Assembly (NCBI GenBank): GCA_013112685.1
Contig: JABFGC010000001.1
Location: 744,001 to 808,000 of the forward strand
Origin: Chloroflexota bacterium
GTDB taxonomy: Bacteria > Chloroflexota > Anaerolineae > Anaerolineales > Villigracilaceae
Direction of reading: 5' to 3'
Length of the DNA: 64,000 nucleotides
The notes below the pieces were generated by a model that did no database searches, had not been told where the DNA came from, and was given only the letters and a program-made list of their open reading frames with translations. Position numbers and translations under genes: made by a program. Shown piece by piece: positions 10,737 to 20,027 of the stretch (the first letter of the stretch is position 1; the number at the start of each line of letters is the position of its first letter).

Positions 10737-11389
10737 TGTTACCCCTGTATGACACGGCGCGTCCGCGCAGATTCCCATTGGTCAATTGGATTCTGGTGCT
10801 GCTGAACGGCTTGGTCTTCTATTATGAAATAACGCTGGGCGATCAGGAACTCTACCGCTTCATCCGTGACTGGGGGCTGGTGCCCGCGAAATTGACCGCC
10901 GACTACGCTGGCGGCTGGGTGACCATCCTCACCAGCATGTTCCTGCACGGCGGCTGGGTGCACATCCTGGCAAACATGTGGACCCTGATCATTTTCGGCG
11001 ACAATGTCGAAGATCGCATGGGGCACGCAGGCTACCTCGTCTTCTACCTGCTCAGCGGCTCCGCCGCCGCCCTCCTGCAAACCTATCTTTCGCCCGCCAG
11101 TCAGGTTCCGATGGTTGGCGCCAGCGGAGCGATTGCGGGAGTGCTAGGAGCATATCTTATCCTCTTCCCTCATGCGCGGGTGGCGAGCCTGGTGCCCATC
11201 TTTTTCATTTTCACGCTGGTGGAGATACCGGCGGCGATCTTCCTCGGTTTTTGGTTTGTATCGCAACTGTTCTCCGGCTGGCTCGCCCTGCAGGGCGCGG
11301 ACCTGGGCGGCATTGCCTGGTGGGTGCACATTGGCGGGTTTGTCTTCGGGGTTTTGTCCGTCCGCTTTTTTGCGCGCAGAAGATATTAA
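10736..11389 (+). CDS. Rhomboid family intramembrane serine protease
   Basis: Membrane-embedded serine protease of 217 residues with six hydrophobic segments. It carries the oxyanion/Asn motif HILANMWTLIIFGDNVEDRMG after TSMFLHGGWVH, the catalytic serine in VGASGAIAGVLGAY (about residue 129) and the catalytic histidine in WWVHIGGFVFGV near the C-terminus. Order and spacing fit the short bacterial rhomboids. The substrate is unknown. Its start overlaps the preceding membrane protein by one base. Confidence 0.9.
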   Translation: MLPLYDTARPRRFPLVNWILVLLNGLVFYYEITLGDQELYRFIRDWGLVPAKLTADYAGGWVTILTSMFLHGGWVHILANMWTLIIFGDNVEDRMGHAGYLVFYLLSGSAAALLQTYLSPASQVPMVGASGAIAGVLGAYLILFPHARVASLVPIFFIFTLVEIPAAIFLGFWFVSQLFSGWLALQGADLGGIAWWVHIGGFVFGVLSVRFFARRRY

Positions 11390-11392
11390 TTC

Positions 11393-11454
11393 GTAGGGGC
11401 GACCCTTCAAGGTTGAACAGCGTATCCTGCTTCTGCTGGGCGGGTCGCCCCTGC
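11393..11454. repeat. GTAGGGGCGACCC...GGGTCGCCCCTGC inverted repeat (family L)
   Basis: 13-base arms enclose a 36-base loop. A variant lies at 58881-58940. It may double as a terminator for the rhomboid gene. Confidence 0.75.
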
Positions 11455-11483
11455 GTTGGAAATGGAATGAGGTAAAACTTTTT

Positions 11484-12509
11484 ATGACCAAACATTATCT
11501 CGTCACCGGCGGCGCCGGCTTCATCGGTTCGAATTACGTCCACCGCCTGTTGAAGCGCGGCGAAAAAGTCACCATCTACGATAACCTTTCGCGCGGCGGC
11601 GCTCCGCGCAATTTGGAATGGCTTAAGAAAGAGTTTGGGGAAAACGCCTTCGACGTGGTCGTTGCGGATGTGCGCGACGCCGGCAGGATAACAGAAGTAG
11701 CCAAAACGTCCGATGTGATCGCGCATCTGGCGGGGCAGGTTGCGGTTACCACATCCGTCGTCAATCCCAGGGATGATTTCGAATCCAACGCATTGGGTAC
11801 GTTCAACGTCATGGAAGCGGCGCGTTTATCCGGCAGGAATCCCATCGTCATCTACGCCTCCACCAACAAGGTCTATGGCGGCATGGAGGACGTGGAATTG
11901 GTCGAGGAACCGACCCGCTGGCGTTACAAGGATTTGGTGAATGGCTGTCCTGAAACCCAGCCGCTGGATTTCCACTCGCCCTATGGGTGTTCGAAAGGTG
12001 CAGGCGACCAGTACGTGCGCGATTACGCAAGGATTTATAACCTGCCCACCGTTGTCTTCCGGCAGTCTTGTATCTACGGTCCGCGGCAATTTGGTATTGA
12101 AGATCAGGGCTGGGTGGCATGGTTCATCATCGCCGCCGTGATGGGACGCCCGCTGACGATCTACGGCGACGGCAAACAGGTGCGCGATATTCTGCATGTG
12201 GACGATTTGATCAACGCCTACGACCTTGCCGTCGAAAAAATTGATGTAGCGCGCGGTCAGGTTTACAACCTCGGCGGGGGACCCGCGAACGTCATGTCCA
12301 TTTGGGCGGAGTTTGGACCCAAACTGGTAAAGATGCTTGGCAAGCCCATGGAAGTATCACGCGGCGACTGGCGCCCGGGCGACCAGCGTGTGTTTTACGC
12401 CGATATTTCAAAAGCCAGGCGCGAACTCGGCTGGGAGCCGAAGATCGGCGTGGATGAAGGCGTGCGGATGTTGTTCGATTGGGTCAAGGCGAATCAAAGC
12501 CTGTTCTAG
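11484..12509 (+). CDS. NAD-dependent epimerase/dehydratase, CDP-paratose 2-epimerase-like
   Basis: Extended short-chain dehydrogenase of 341 residues acting on a nucleotide sugar. The N-terminus VTGGAGFIGSNYVHRLL is the NAD-binding GxxGxxG motif. HLAGQVAVTTSVVNPRDDFE and ALGTFNVMEAAR follow. The catalytic tyrosine and lysine are in SPYGCSKGAGDQY. YGDGKQVRDILHVDDLI and NLGGGPANVMSI complete the substrate half. The pattern GQVAVTTSV...DDFE is typical of CDP-tyvelose/paratose 2-epimerases (RfbE/TyvE-like). It lies close to a glycosyltransferase and methyltransferases, consistent with surface glycan synthesis. The exact sugar is inferred, not shown. Confidence 0.85.
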   Translation: MTKHYLVTGGAGFIGSNYVHRLLKRGEKVTIYDNLSRGGAPRNLEWLKKEFGENAFDVVVADVRDAGRITEVAKTSDVIAHLAGQVAVTTSVVNPRDDFESNALGTFNVMEAARLSGRNPIVIYASTNKVYGGMEDVELVEEPTRWRYKDLVNGCPETQPLDFHSPYGCSKGAGDQYVRDYARIYNLPTVVFRQSCIYGPRQFGIEDQGWVAWFIIAAVMGRPLTIYGDGKQVRDILHVDDLINAYDLAVEKIDVARGQVYNLGGGPANVMSIWAEFGPKLVKMLGKPMEVSRGDWRPGDQRVFYADISKARRELGWEPKIGVDEGVRMLFDWVKANQSLF

Positions 12510-12521
12510 TGCGCAGCCAGG

Positions 12522-12560
12522 ACTGCGAAAATTCGGAGCGCGACTCCGAATTTTCGCAGT
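12522..12560. repeat. Perfect 17-bp inverted repeat
   Basis: ACTGCGAAAATTCGGAG, CGCGA loop, CTCCGAATTTTCGCAGT. There is no T-run, so it is probably a dispersed palindrome rather than a terminator, although it follows the epimerase stop directly. Confidence 0.75.
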
Positions 12561-12580
12561 ACCAGTCGTAGGTAAAATAT

Positions 12581-12608
12581 TTGTCTCCCCGAACTTGAGT
12601 TGTAGAAT
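12581..12608 (+). promoter_or_regulatory. Promoter of mscS with -10 six bases from ATG
   Basis: TTGTCT, 16-base spacer, TAGAAT, then six bases and the start codon. No ribosome-binding site is visible, so a leaderless mRNA is likely. Confidence 0.6.
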
Positions 12609-12614
12609 CGTCCC

Positions 12615-13445
12615 ATGTCCGACACATTCGCATCCCTGGCAGACGGTTTCCTCGCCGCCCTGCCAAACGTGTTGACCGCCCTGCTCATCTTTGCGCTGAG
12701 TTATTATGCGGGCGTCTGGCTCAGCCGCCTGCTCAGGCGCATCTTGCAGCGCAACAACGCCGAGCCGGGCGTTTCGCATTTGCTTTCGCAAATCCTGAAG
12801 TGGACGATCATCTCCCTGGGCGTGATCGCCGCCTTGCAGAGATTCTTCAACGTCGCGGCGTTTCTGGCGGGGTTGGGCATCCTCGGTTTTACGATTGGCT
12901 TTGCCTTGCAGAACATCATGCAGAATTTTGCCTCCGGCGTCATTCTGCTGGTCCAGCAGCCATTCAAAGTAGGGGATGATGCGGGGTTGGCGGGCTACGA
13001 CGGCACCGTCCTGAAAATCGGCTTGCGGACCACCGAAATCAAAACGCTCGACGGCCGCATCGTCTTCCTGCCCAATGCCGATGTGCTTTCACAGCCCATC
13101 GTCAATTACACTCGCGCCAGCCGCCGCCGCGTGGAACTGCCCGTTTCGGTCTCGTACGACGCCGACCCTGAAGCGGTGCGCGGTATGATCTTGAACGAAG
13201 TCAGGAACCTGCCGGGCCTTCTGGATGCGCCCGCCCCGCAGGTTTTGTTCCATACCTTCTGCGCATCCTCCATTGACCTGACGGTTTTCTTCTGGGTGGA
13301 TACCGCCGTCACGCCGCATCCGGTCGCCAAAGACATGGCGTTGACGCGCATCCGCCAGTCCTTCAAAAAACATGCGGTGGAAATTCCGTATCCGGTTCAG
13401 GTCGTTCGGTCGCCTGCAAAAGGATCAGGCAAAAAGAAAAAATGA
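12615..13445 (+). CDS. Small-conductance mechanosensitive channel (MscS family)
   Basis: Protein of 276 residues with three N-terminal transmembrane helices. The pore helix is recognisable as AAFLAGLGILGFTIGFALQNIMQNFASG, rich in Gly/Ala. The MscS beta domain follows (VGDDAGLAGYDGTVLKIGLRTTEIKTLDGRIVFLPNADV, NYTRASRRRVELPVSVSYDADP). The C-terminus is lysine-rich. It protects cells from hypo-osmotic shock by opening under membrane tension. Length matches the short MscS type. Its stop overlaps the next ATG (ATGA), so the glycosyltransferase is co-translated. Confidence 0.93.
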   Translation: MSDTFASLADGFLAALPNVLTALLIFALSYYAGVWLSRLLRRILQRNNAEPGVSHLLSQILKWTIISLGVIAALQRFFNVAAFLAGLGILGFTIGFALQNIMQNFASGVILLVQQPFKVGDDAGLAGYDGTVLKIGLRTTEIKTLDGRIVFLPNADVLSQPIVNYTRASRRRVELPVSVSYDADPEAVRGMILNEVRNLPGLLDAPAPQVLFHTFCASSIDLTVFFWVDTAVTPHPVAKDMALTRIRQSFKKHAVEIPYPVQVVRSPAKGSGKKKK

Positions 13446-14606
13446 AAATCCTAACCGTACTCACCTATTACCGCCCTCACACCAGCGGCTTGACCATTTA
13501 TGCCGAGCGCCTTGCGCGTGCGTTTGCAAAACGCGGGCATCAAGTCACGGTGATGACCACACAGTATGATCCTTCACTTCCAACAAAGGAAACGATGGAC
13601 GGCGTGAAGATCGTCCGTGTGCCCGTTGTTGCGCGCGTCAGCAAGGGCGTGCTCGCGCCCACCTTCGGGTTTGTCGCCACCAAACTCGTCCTCCAACACG
13701 ATGTGGTGCAACTGCATCTCCCACAGTTCGACGCGCCCGGTGTGGCGTTCCGCGCGCGGTTGTTTGGCAAACCTGCCGTGCTTACCTATCATTGCGACGT
13801 GCTGCTGCCGCAGGGGTGGTTCAACCGCTTCGTCAATTTTGTTTTGGATTTTCAAAACAACATGGCGGGACTGTTGGCGAGTCACATCGTGACGTACACG
13901 CAGGATTACGCCGACCATTCCCGCTACCTCTCGCGCTTCGCCTCGAAACTGACCCCGATCCTGCCTCCCGTTGAGTTGCCGAATCCAGAGCCGGGAGCGG
14001 TTGCCGCTTTTGCAGAAAACCATCTCACGCGCGAACGAAGGCCCGTTATCGGCATGGCGGCGCGCTTCGCCTCCGAGAAGGGCGTCGAGGGCTCTGCTCG
14101 ATGCGCTGCCCGCCATCCTGGCAAAATACCCGAAGGCGCAGGTGCTGTTTGCGGGCGCGTATCAGAACGTGATGGGCGAACAAGCCTACTCGGACCGGCT
14201 CATGCCGCGCATCCGCGAATATGAAATTCAGGGACATTGGAAGTTCCTGGGCAACCTCGACCCCGTTCAAATGGCGGCGTACTATCCCAACCTCGATGTC
14301 GTCACCGTGCCGTCGCTCAATTCGACCGAGGCGTTTGGGCTGGTTCAGATCGAAGCGATGATGAACGGTGTGCCAAGCGTGCCTTCCGCATTGCCGGGCG
14401 TGCGCCAGCCGGTGAAGATGCACAAGATGGGCATCGTCTCGGAGATCGGCAACCCTGAAAGCCTTGCAAACGCCATTTTGGAAGTGCTGGACTACAAGGA
14501 AAAGTATCGCGGCAATCCGGAATTCATCAAGGAAGTCTACGACCCCGATTCCATCGCGCAGGAATATGAGAGATTGTTTGAAAAACTGAAGAAAAAGAAA
14601 CGCTAG
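13442..14606 (+). CDS. Glycosyltransferase family 4 (one frameshift)
   Basis: GT-B fold sugar transferase of about 388 residues. The N-terminal domain begins MKILTVLTYYRPHTSGLTIYAERLARAFAKRGHQV. The C-terminal donor-binding domain has IGMAARFASEKGVE, LFAGAY, and the EX7E-like motif in NSTEAFGLVQIEAMMNGVP. The frame shifts near 14083-14095 at GAGGGCTCTGCTC. GAGGTCCTGCTC would give the very common GVEVLLDALP, again implicating a GGTCC site. It overlaps the MscS gene by four bases, and the stop TAG lies within a shared CTAG with convergent vapC. The acceptor is unknown. Confidence 0.9.
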
Positions 14607-15004
14607 GGGATGACCGTGAACCCCTGCTCACGGAAGTGCTCGTCGAGGGTAAAGACTTGCTTGATCCCCAATTGCCGCATCGTTTCAAAACCACTGCAAT
14701 CCACGAGCGAAAGCTGACGGCGATTTGCTAAAAGAAAACTATCAACGATTATCCTATGATGGTCTTTGCCGATCCAAAAGACTTCAAGAAAGGGCATAAG
14801 GCTGGATTCAAATCGTCGAACGATCTCCATCCCATGTCGGTGTTGTATGAGTGCAAATGCCTCTACAATAACGTAATTGTTGGTAAAAAGCCTGTCACCG
14901 CGCTTGATGAATTCGTTCCATAAAATCCATGCCTGGTCGCTGAATGGATCAGCCGTATTTGCCAGACAGAGAAGCGCAGAAGTGTCTACGAAGATTTTTT
15001 CCAT
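14603..15004 (-). CDS. PIN-domain ribonuclease toxin (VapC family)
   Basis: Predicted metal-dependent RNase of 133 residues. The acidic PIN residues are visible in FVDTSALLCLAN (Asp near residue 7), NYVIVEAFAL (Glu near 48) and LSLVDCSGFETM (Asp near 100), plus a C-terminal FTLDEHFREQGF. It follows the antitoxin gene with a 19-base overlap, the normal VapBC order. The end of the gene overlaps the convergent glycosyltransferase stop by four bases. Confidence 0.88.
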   Translation of the reverse strand: MEKIFVDTSALLCLANTADPFSDQAWILWNEFIKRGDRLFTNNYVIVEAFALIQHRHGMEIVRRFESSLMPFLEVFWIGKDHHRIIVDSFLLANRRQLSLVDCSGFETMRQLGIKQVFTLDEHFREQGFTVIP

Positions 15005-15279
15005 GTGCCGTAAATTTCCTCCAGATATTTATCGTGATTGACGGCTACATCGGTCTTTCCTTCAAAATCGCGAAACTTTTCCTTATTTTCCTTGATGTAT
15101 TGCAGGAACTCCAGCGCGCGGCGGCGCTTTTCCTCGCGGTCGGCATCCTGCGCGGAGGCGGACACATACATGCTCACGCTCTCGCGCACCAGCTGCGCCA
15201 TGGAAGTCTTGCGCGCCTTCGCCAGTTTTTTCAGGGCTTTGACCTGCTCTTCGGTTAGTTGAACCATTGTGCGTACCAT
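14986..15279 (-). CDS. Ribbon-helix-helix antitoxin (VapB-like)
   Basis: Small protein of about 97 residues from the ATG at 15279, preceded by an AGAGG element; a start four codons later is possible. The N-terminus MVQLTEEQVKALKKLAKARKTSMAQLVRESV fits a CopG/Arc-type ribbon-helix-helix DNA-binding domain. The charged C-terminal tail would bind the toxin. It precedes vapC with overlap and probably represses its own promoter in the short space shared with the divergent methyltransferase gene at 15324. Confidence 0.85.
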   Translation of the reverse strand: MVRTMVQLTEEQVKALKKLAKARKTSMAQLVRESVSMYVSASAQDADREEKRRRALEFLQYIKENKEKFRDFEGKTDVAVNHDKYLEEIYGTWKKSS

Positions 15280-15323
15280 GGAAACCTCTGCTATCACTTT
15301 TGGAAAACTGCTATCATTATAAC

Positions 15324-16094
15324 ATGCCCCAAAAAGACTTCCTTTTTCTTCACATCCGCTCGCTGCCGTACTTTCGCGCCTTTTTGCGGGCGATTGAGTC
15401 CTCGTATTATCAGGATTTGCCCCTGCCTTCGCCGGTCTACGATGTGGGCTGCGGCGACGGTCACTTCGCTTCGCTGACCTTCGACTTCAAACTCGATGTC
15501 GGGCTCGATCCCTGGCGGTTTTCCATGCGCGAGGCGAAAAAATACGGCGCGTACAAATCGCTGGTCGAGGCGGACGGCGCGCACACGCCCTTCCCATCCA
15601 ATCACTTTGCCAGCGGACTGAGCAACTCGGTGCTGGAGCATATCCCGCACATTGATGATGTGTTGAGGGAGACTGCGCGCGTGCTTCAGCCGGGCGCACC
15701 CTTCTATTTTTGCGTGCCAAACACGAGATACTTTTCTGCGCTCTCGCTGACCAAAGTCTTCGGCAAACCGTATGAGAATTGGTTCCGCAAAATATCGCGC
15801 GTCCATCATGCGGACGAACCCGGCGTGTGGGAAAAACGTCTTGACAAGGCGGGCTTCGCGCTCGAACGCTGGTGGCATTATTTCTCGCCCGCCTCGATGC
15901 GCGTGTTAGAATGGGGTCACTATTTTGGACTGCCCTCAGTGGTTGCCAAAGCGCTGACCGGGAAATGGATCCTCTCTCCCACAAAATGGAATCTCGCACT
16001 GACGGAGCATCACCTGAAGAAATATGCTTCGCCCGACCCCGTTGAAGATGGGACGTTCACCTTCTACATTGCGAGGAAAAAGGCAGATACGTAA
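15324..16094 (+). CDS. Class I SAM-dependent methyltransferase
   Basis: Protein of 256 residues beginning MPQKDFLFLHIRSLPYFRAFLRAIE. The SAM-binding motif I is VYDVGCGDGHFASL (about residue 38), followed by VGLDPW (motif II), DGAHTPFPSNHFASGLSNSVLEHI (motif IV region) and LRETARVLQPGAPFYFCVPN. The ATG at 15324 is chosen over an upstream in-frame ATG because TATCAT lies six bases before it, the leaderless arrangement seen elsewhere here. It is paired with a second methyltransferase downstream, in a glycan-related neighbourhood; the substrate is unknown. Confidence 0.85.
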   Translation: MPQKDFLFLHIRSLPYFRAFLRAIESSYYQDLPLPSPVYDVGCGDGHFASLTFDFKLDVGLDPWRFSMREAKKYGAYKSLVEADGAHTPFPSNHFASGLSNSVLEHIPHIDDVLRETARVLQPGAPFYFCVPNTRYFSALSLTKVFGKPYENWFRKISRVHHADEPGVWEKRLDKAGFALERWWHYFSPASMRVLEWGHYFGLPSVVAKALTGKWILSPTKWNLALTEHHLKKYASPDPVEDGTFTFYIARKKADT

Positions 16095-16150
16095 GCGAAC
16101 CGCAGACGGAACACGCACCACGCATCTTTCATCCCTCATCCTTTCCCTCT

Positions 16151-16864
16151 ATGCCCTTCGACGAACACTACTTTTCCACCCACACCTACGCGGACGTCAC
16201 CTTTGCCAAATACAGCATGTACTGGTGGTCGAATCGTTTCTACGCCATGTTGGCGCGGCGCTACGGGCGGCGCGGAGCGCGCCTGCTGGAGGTTGGATCA
16301 GGCATGGGGCATCTCGTGGGGCAGCTCTCGGGTTGGTTCGAAGCGTATGGCATGGACTTGAATCACTGGGCGGTCAATCAATCCAAAGAGGCGGCGGAGC
16401 GCGCATCCCTGCAAACGGCCTCCGCGCAGGAACTTCCATACGGGGATGCCGTCTTTAATGTCGTGATCATCAAACATATCGTCGAGCATCTGCCCGACCC
16501 GGCGAAGGCGCTGAACGAAATCGGGCGTGTGACCGAGCCCGGCGGGATTCTCGTCCTTGCCACGCCGAACCTCGGCTCCCTGCTCAAGCCGTGGAAGGGC
16601 GACAAGTGGATCGGCTACCAGGATCCGACACACATCTCCCTGAAAGAGCCGGAGGAATGGCTGGGGCTGATCCAGGCAGCGGGTTTTGAATTCGTGTGCG
16701 TGTTTTCCGACGGCTTCTGGGATGTGCCGTACATCCCGCTGGTGCCGAAACAGATTCAGAAATTGTTTTTCGGTTCGCTCGGCGGCTTGCAAGCCATGAC
16801 CGGCTTCGTGTTTTTGCCGATGCGCTGGGGGGAAAGCATCATTGTGATCGCCAGGAAGAAATAA
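16151..16864 (+). CDS. Class I SAM-dependent methyltransferase
   Basis: Protein of 237 residues. Motif I is LLEVGSGMGHLVGQLSG (about residue 44). Motif II is AYGMDLNHWAVNQ, then SAQELPYGDAVFNVVIIKHIVEHLPDP and GRVTEPGGILVLATPN. The insertion KPWKGDKWIGYQDPTHISL is typical of methyltransferase-11 family members near polysaccharide genes. It lies 56 bases after the previous methyltransferase, same strand. Substrate not determined. Confidence 0.85.
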   Translation: MPFDEHYFSTHTYADVTFAKYSMYWWSNRFYAMLARRYGRRGARLLEVGSGMGHLVGQLSGWFEAYGMDLNHWAVNQSKEAAERASLQTASAQELPYGDAVFNVVIIKHIVEHLPDPAKALNEIGRVTEPGGILVLATPNLGSLLKPWKGDKWIGYQDPTHISLKEPEEWLGLIQAAGFEFVCVFSDGFWDVPYIPLVPKQIQKLFFGSLGGLQAMTGFVFLPMRWGESIIVIARKK

Positions 16865-16874
16865 AGCAGCCATT

Positions 16875-16904
16875 TTGTCAGCGCACGTTCGTTTGCGTTA
16901 TACT
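16875..16904 (+). promoter_or_regulatory. Promoter of HEPN/MNT pair
   Basis: TTGTCA, 18-base spacer, TATACT, then six bases to the ATG at 16911. Good consensus match and no ribosome-binding site, so leaderless. Confidence 0.65.
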
Positions 16905-16910
16905 TTGAAC

Positions 16911-17309
16911 ATGGACGATCCAAAGGATAATTACCGGCTTTACATGGAAAACGCCCGGGAAATGCTGGATACCGCCGACGAAAATTTTGCCCACAGGCGT
17001 TATCGGACCGCTTGTAATCGCGCTTACTATGGGATGTTTTATGCCGCAAGCGCTCTATTGTTTTCGAAAGGGAAATCGTACGGTAAACACAGCGCCGTGC
17101 TTGCCGCGTTCCGCCAGGATTTCGTCAAGACCGGCGAGTTCGATAAAAAGTGGAGCGACGATTACAGGCTGGTTATGGACAGTCGCCATACCGCCGATTA
17201 TGCGTTGCAGGATGATGTGGAAAAAGAAGATGCCGCTGAGGTGATCGCAAAAGCAAAGGCGTTCGTCGAGGAAGTAAAAGAATGGCTGTTAAAACGCGAC
17301 TTGCTCTAA
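16911..17309 (+). CDS. HEPN domain protein (toxin of HEPN-MNT pair)
   Basis: Alpha-helical protein of 132 residues. The helix pair YMENAREMLDTADENFAHRRYRTACNRAYYGMFYAASALLF is characteristic of HEPN proteins, where the RxxxNRAYYGMFY segment carries the conserved Asn-Arg-Tyr cluster. A second helical half follows (YADYALQ-type, here HTADYALQDDV). It overlaps the MNT nucleotidyltransferase by 28 bases. Pairs of this kind act as toxin-antitoxin systems in which the MNT enzyme adenylylates the HEPN RNase. Function here is inferred from the pairing. Confidence 0.82.
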   Translation: MDDPKDNYRLYMENAREMLDTADENFAHRRYRTACNRAYYGMFYAASALLFSKGKSYGKHSAVLAAFRQDFVKTGEFDKKWSDDYRLVMDSRHTADYALQDDVEKEDAAEVIAKAKAFVEEVKEWLLKRDLL

Positions 17310-17665
17310 AATTATCGTCGAAAGAAAAAAGAGCCGTTCGCGAGTTCATCAGGACGGTTCGTTCGGTTTATGGCGATAAAATCAAGTATGCGGCTTTATT
17401 TGGTTCCAAAGCAAGGGGGGATTGGACGCAGTATTCCGACATTGATATTCTCCTGATCACTGAGGATGATAGTTGGGCTTTTCGGAAGGCAGTCATTGGA
17501 ATCGATTCGGACATCGAATTGAAATATGATGTTTTGCTCGACGTCCGCGTCATCAGCGAGGCGCGCTGGCAGTACCTGGCGAATATTCAAGCGGGACTGT
17601 ATCAAAACATCGTCAGGGACTCTGTTCCAATTCGGTTCCGCAAGACCGCCCCAGCGCGCGCATGA
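17282..17665 (+). CDS. MNT nucleotidyltransferase (antitoxin of HEPN-MNT pair)
   Basis: Minimal nucleotidyltransferase of 127 residues. The catalytic signature is ALFGSKARGDWTQYSDIDILLI, with the GS motif and the D-x-D metal pair, and a third acidic residue in YDVLLDVRVIS. It follows and overlaps the HEPN gene. Together they form a predicted toxin-antitoxin module; the second pair at 55403-56150 has the opposite gene order. Confidence 0.85.
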   Translation: MAVKTRLALKLSSKEKRAVREFIRTVRSVYGDKIKYAALFGSKARGDWTQYSDIDILLITEDDSWAFRKAVIGIDSDIELKYDVLLDVRVISEARWQYLANIQAGLYQNIVRDSVPIRFRKTAPARA

Positions 17666-17764
17666 CTTTCCCGCGCCGCCGTTTTATCCGGCGGCGTTAT
17701 TTGTTTATTGCCGGTGATATTCTGAAACTTGATTCCAAAAAAGATGAAGTAAACTTGGGCGAAT

Positions 17765-19967
17765 ATGACCGAAGAGACATCCATGCAATCACCCGAAAAG
17801 GAACCCACCGTTCTCGATCTTTTCAAGTCTGTCACCAGGGATTGGGACTCGTTCTTTAATTTCATCCGTTCGTTATGGGATGCGCGGCGCAGGGAGGAAC
17901 TCAACCAGGCGCTGGCGTTCGAAGCGGCGCACCCGGTTGTGGAGCGGGTCATCGAACCCGAGCGCACGACCGCCTTCCCTGGCGCGCTGTGACGGCGTTT
18001 GTCCTTGCCCTGGGCGCGCAGATGTTGATGGAGCCGCCCAACCGACAGTGGATGGTTGCCCCGGCGTTGTACCGGCGGCGTTCGGCGTGGCGCTTTGGTC
18101 GTACCGCACAAACGAATGGCACCTGCCGACCCTGCCCGCTGCGTGGCAGATGCCCGACCCGCTGACCATGCGGCTGGTCCCGTTTCTTTTTGCGGTTGTG
18201 TTTGGCGTAGCCGCCTTCATCGGTTTTGGGAACGGCTATTTCAAGTGGTGGAGCACGAGCCTGTGGCTGTTGTCCATCCTTCTGCTGGCAGGCAGTTTGT
18301 GGATGCGGACTCCAAAGGCGCAGGCGGACGATAACCGATCCTTCGCGCTCGACCTTGACGCTTTCAAATTCAAACTGAACTGGAACGGGTTGTTGATCGC
18401 GGTTTCCAACATGGAACTGTTCCGCATCAAATGGCTCTGGCGCGGGCTGGTGCTGGCGGTGTTTGGGCTGGCGGTCTTCTTCCGCCTCTACCAACTCGAC
18501 GTTGTGCCCGTCGAGCCGTTCAGCGACCACGCCGAAAAGATTTTGGACGTGTACGAAGTCAGCCAGGGCGAAACGCACATTTTCTTCGAGCGCAACACCG
18601 GGCGCGAAGCGTTCCAGATGTATTGGACGCTGCTCGTCCTGAACGTCTTCGGCACGGGCTTCTCGTTCTTCAGCCTGAAACTCGGCACGGTTTTGCTCGG
18701 CATCCTGACCCTGCCCTTCGTGTACATGTTGGGGAAGGAATACGGCAACAGACGCACTGCCATCTTCGCGCTCTTCCTCTTTGGAGTCGCTGCCTGGCCC
18801 AACATCATTTCGCGGATCGGATTGCGCTTCCCGCTCTACCCGCTCTTCCTTGCGCCCACGCTTCTTTTCCTGACCCGCGGCCTGCGGACCCAGAACCGCA
18901 ACGACTTTATCCTCGCCGGTATCTTTCTCGGACTCGGCTTGCACGGCTACAGTCCCTTCCGCATGGTGCCGGTCTTTGCCGCGTTGATCTTCCTCATTTA
19001 CCTCTTGCATGTCAAATCGAAGACAGACCGCCAGCAGGCTGTCTTCTGGTTTTTGATCGTCGTCCTCGTTTCGCTGTTCATCTTTTCCCCGCTTTTGCGC
19101 TACTGGCTGGAGAATCCCTCCAACTTCGGGTATCGCGCCTTCTCCCGTTTGGGCGGCGAAACGCCCCTGCCCGGACCCGCCTGGCAGATCTTCCTCTCCA
19201 ATTTGTACAAAGGCTTGCTGATGTTCAACTGGGATGACGGCGAGATTTGGGTGCACTCGGTGACTCACCGTCCCGCGCTCGACCTGGTGACGGCGGCGTT
19301 GTTCCTGCTGGGCGTAGTCTTCCTGATTGTGCGGTACATCCGCCAGCGCGACTGGCGCGACCTGACCCTGCTGGTTTCCATCCCGGTGTTGATCATGCCG
19401 TCGGTGTTGTCGCTGGCGTACCCGGGCGAGAACCCGGCGCTGAACCGCGCAGGCGCCGCTTCGGTGACGGCAATCCTTATCGGGGCGATGGCGCTCGATG
19501 GTCTGGCGGCCAGTTTCGGGTCCAGTAAGATGCGGCAGGTCGTCGCGTATGCCATGACCCTTGTCCTGTTCCTCTGGGTTGCCAATTCCAATTACGACCT
19601 CGTCTTCAACAAGTTCAAGAACGCCTATGCCTATTCCGCGTGGAACACTTCGGAGATGGGCAAGGTGTTGAGCGAGTTCCGCGAGAAATACGGGCAGACG
19701 GATACGGTCTGGATCGTGCCATATCCTTATTGGGTGGATACGCGCCTGCCGGGCGTGTGGGCGGGCGTGCCGAACCGCGACTTCGCCATGTTCCCCGAAC
19801 ATTTGCAGGACAGCCTCAATTTCCCCGCGCCGAAGATGTTCCTGTTTTGGAATCAGGACACGGAAACTGAGAAGATTCTTAAGGAACTCTACCCGGACGG
19901 GAAACTCTCCCGCTATACTTCGGCGTTTGTAAACAAGGATTTCTTTATTTATCTGGTGGAGCAATAA
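17765..19967 (+). CDS. Polytopic glycosyltransferase, PMT/ArnT (GT39/GT83)-like (two frameshifts)
   Basis: Large membrane enzyme of about 735 residues likely using a polyprenyl-phosphate sugar donor. After a soluble N-terminus of about 75 residues there are some 12 transmembrane helices. The first periplasmic loop carries the family acidic motif in VVPVEPFSDHAEKILDVYEVSQG. FFERNTGREAFQMYW and ISRIGLRFPLYPL follow. The soluble C-terminal end is YTSAFVNKDFFIYLVEQ. The frame slips at about 17982 (CCCTGG; one more C gives FPWRAVTAFVLALG) and about 18075 (ACCGG; one more C gives PAAFGVALWSY). It heads a block of related membrane proteins. Substrate unknown. Confidence 0.8.
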
Positions 19968-19969
19968 TT

Positions 19970-20015
19970 CCCTCATCCCCAACCCCTCTCCCCTCGGGGG
20001 AGGGCTAGGGTGAGG
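19970..20015. repeat. CCCTCATCCCC...GGGTGAGG palindrome (family A), intergenic
   Basis: CCCTCATCCCCAACCCCTCT is followed by an inner CCCC/GGGG stem and AGGGCTAGGGTGAGG. It lies between two co-oriented glycosyltransferase genes. Confidence 0.85.
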
Positions 20016-20027
20016 ACGCGAAACGAT

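Noticed and set aside
12522..12560. Intrinsic terminator after the epimerase
   Set aside because: Perfect stem but no following T-run; kept as a repeat.
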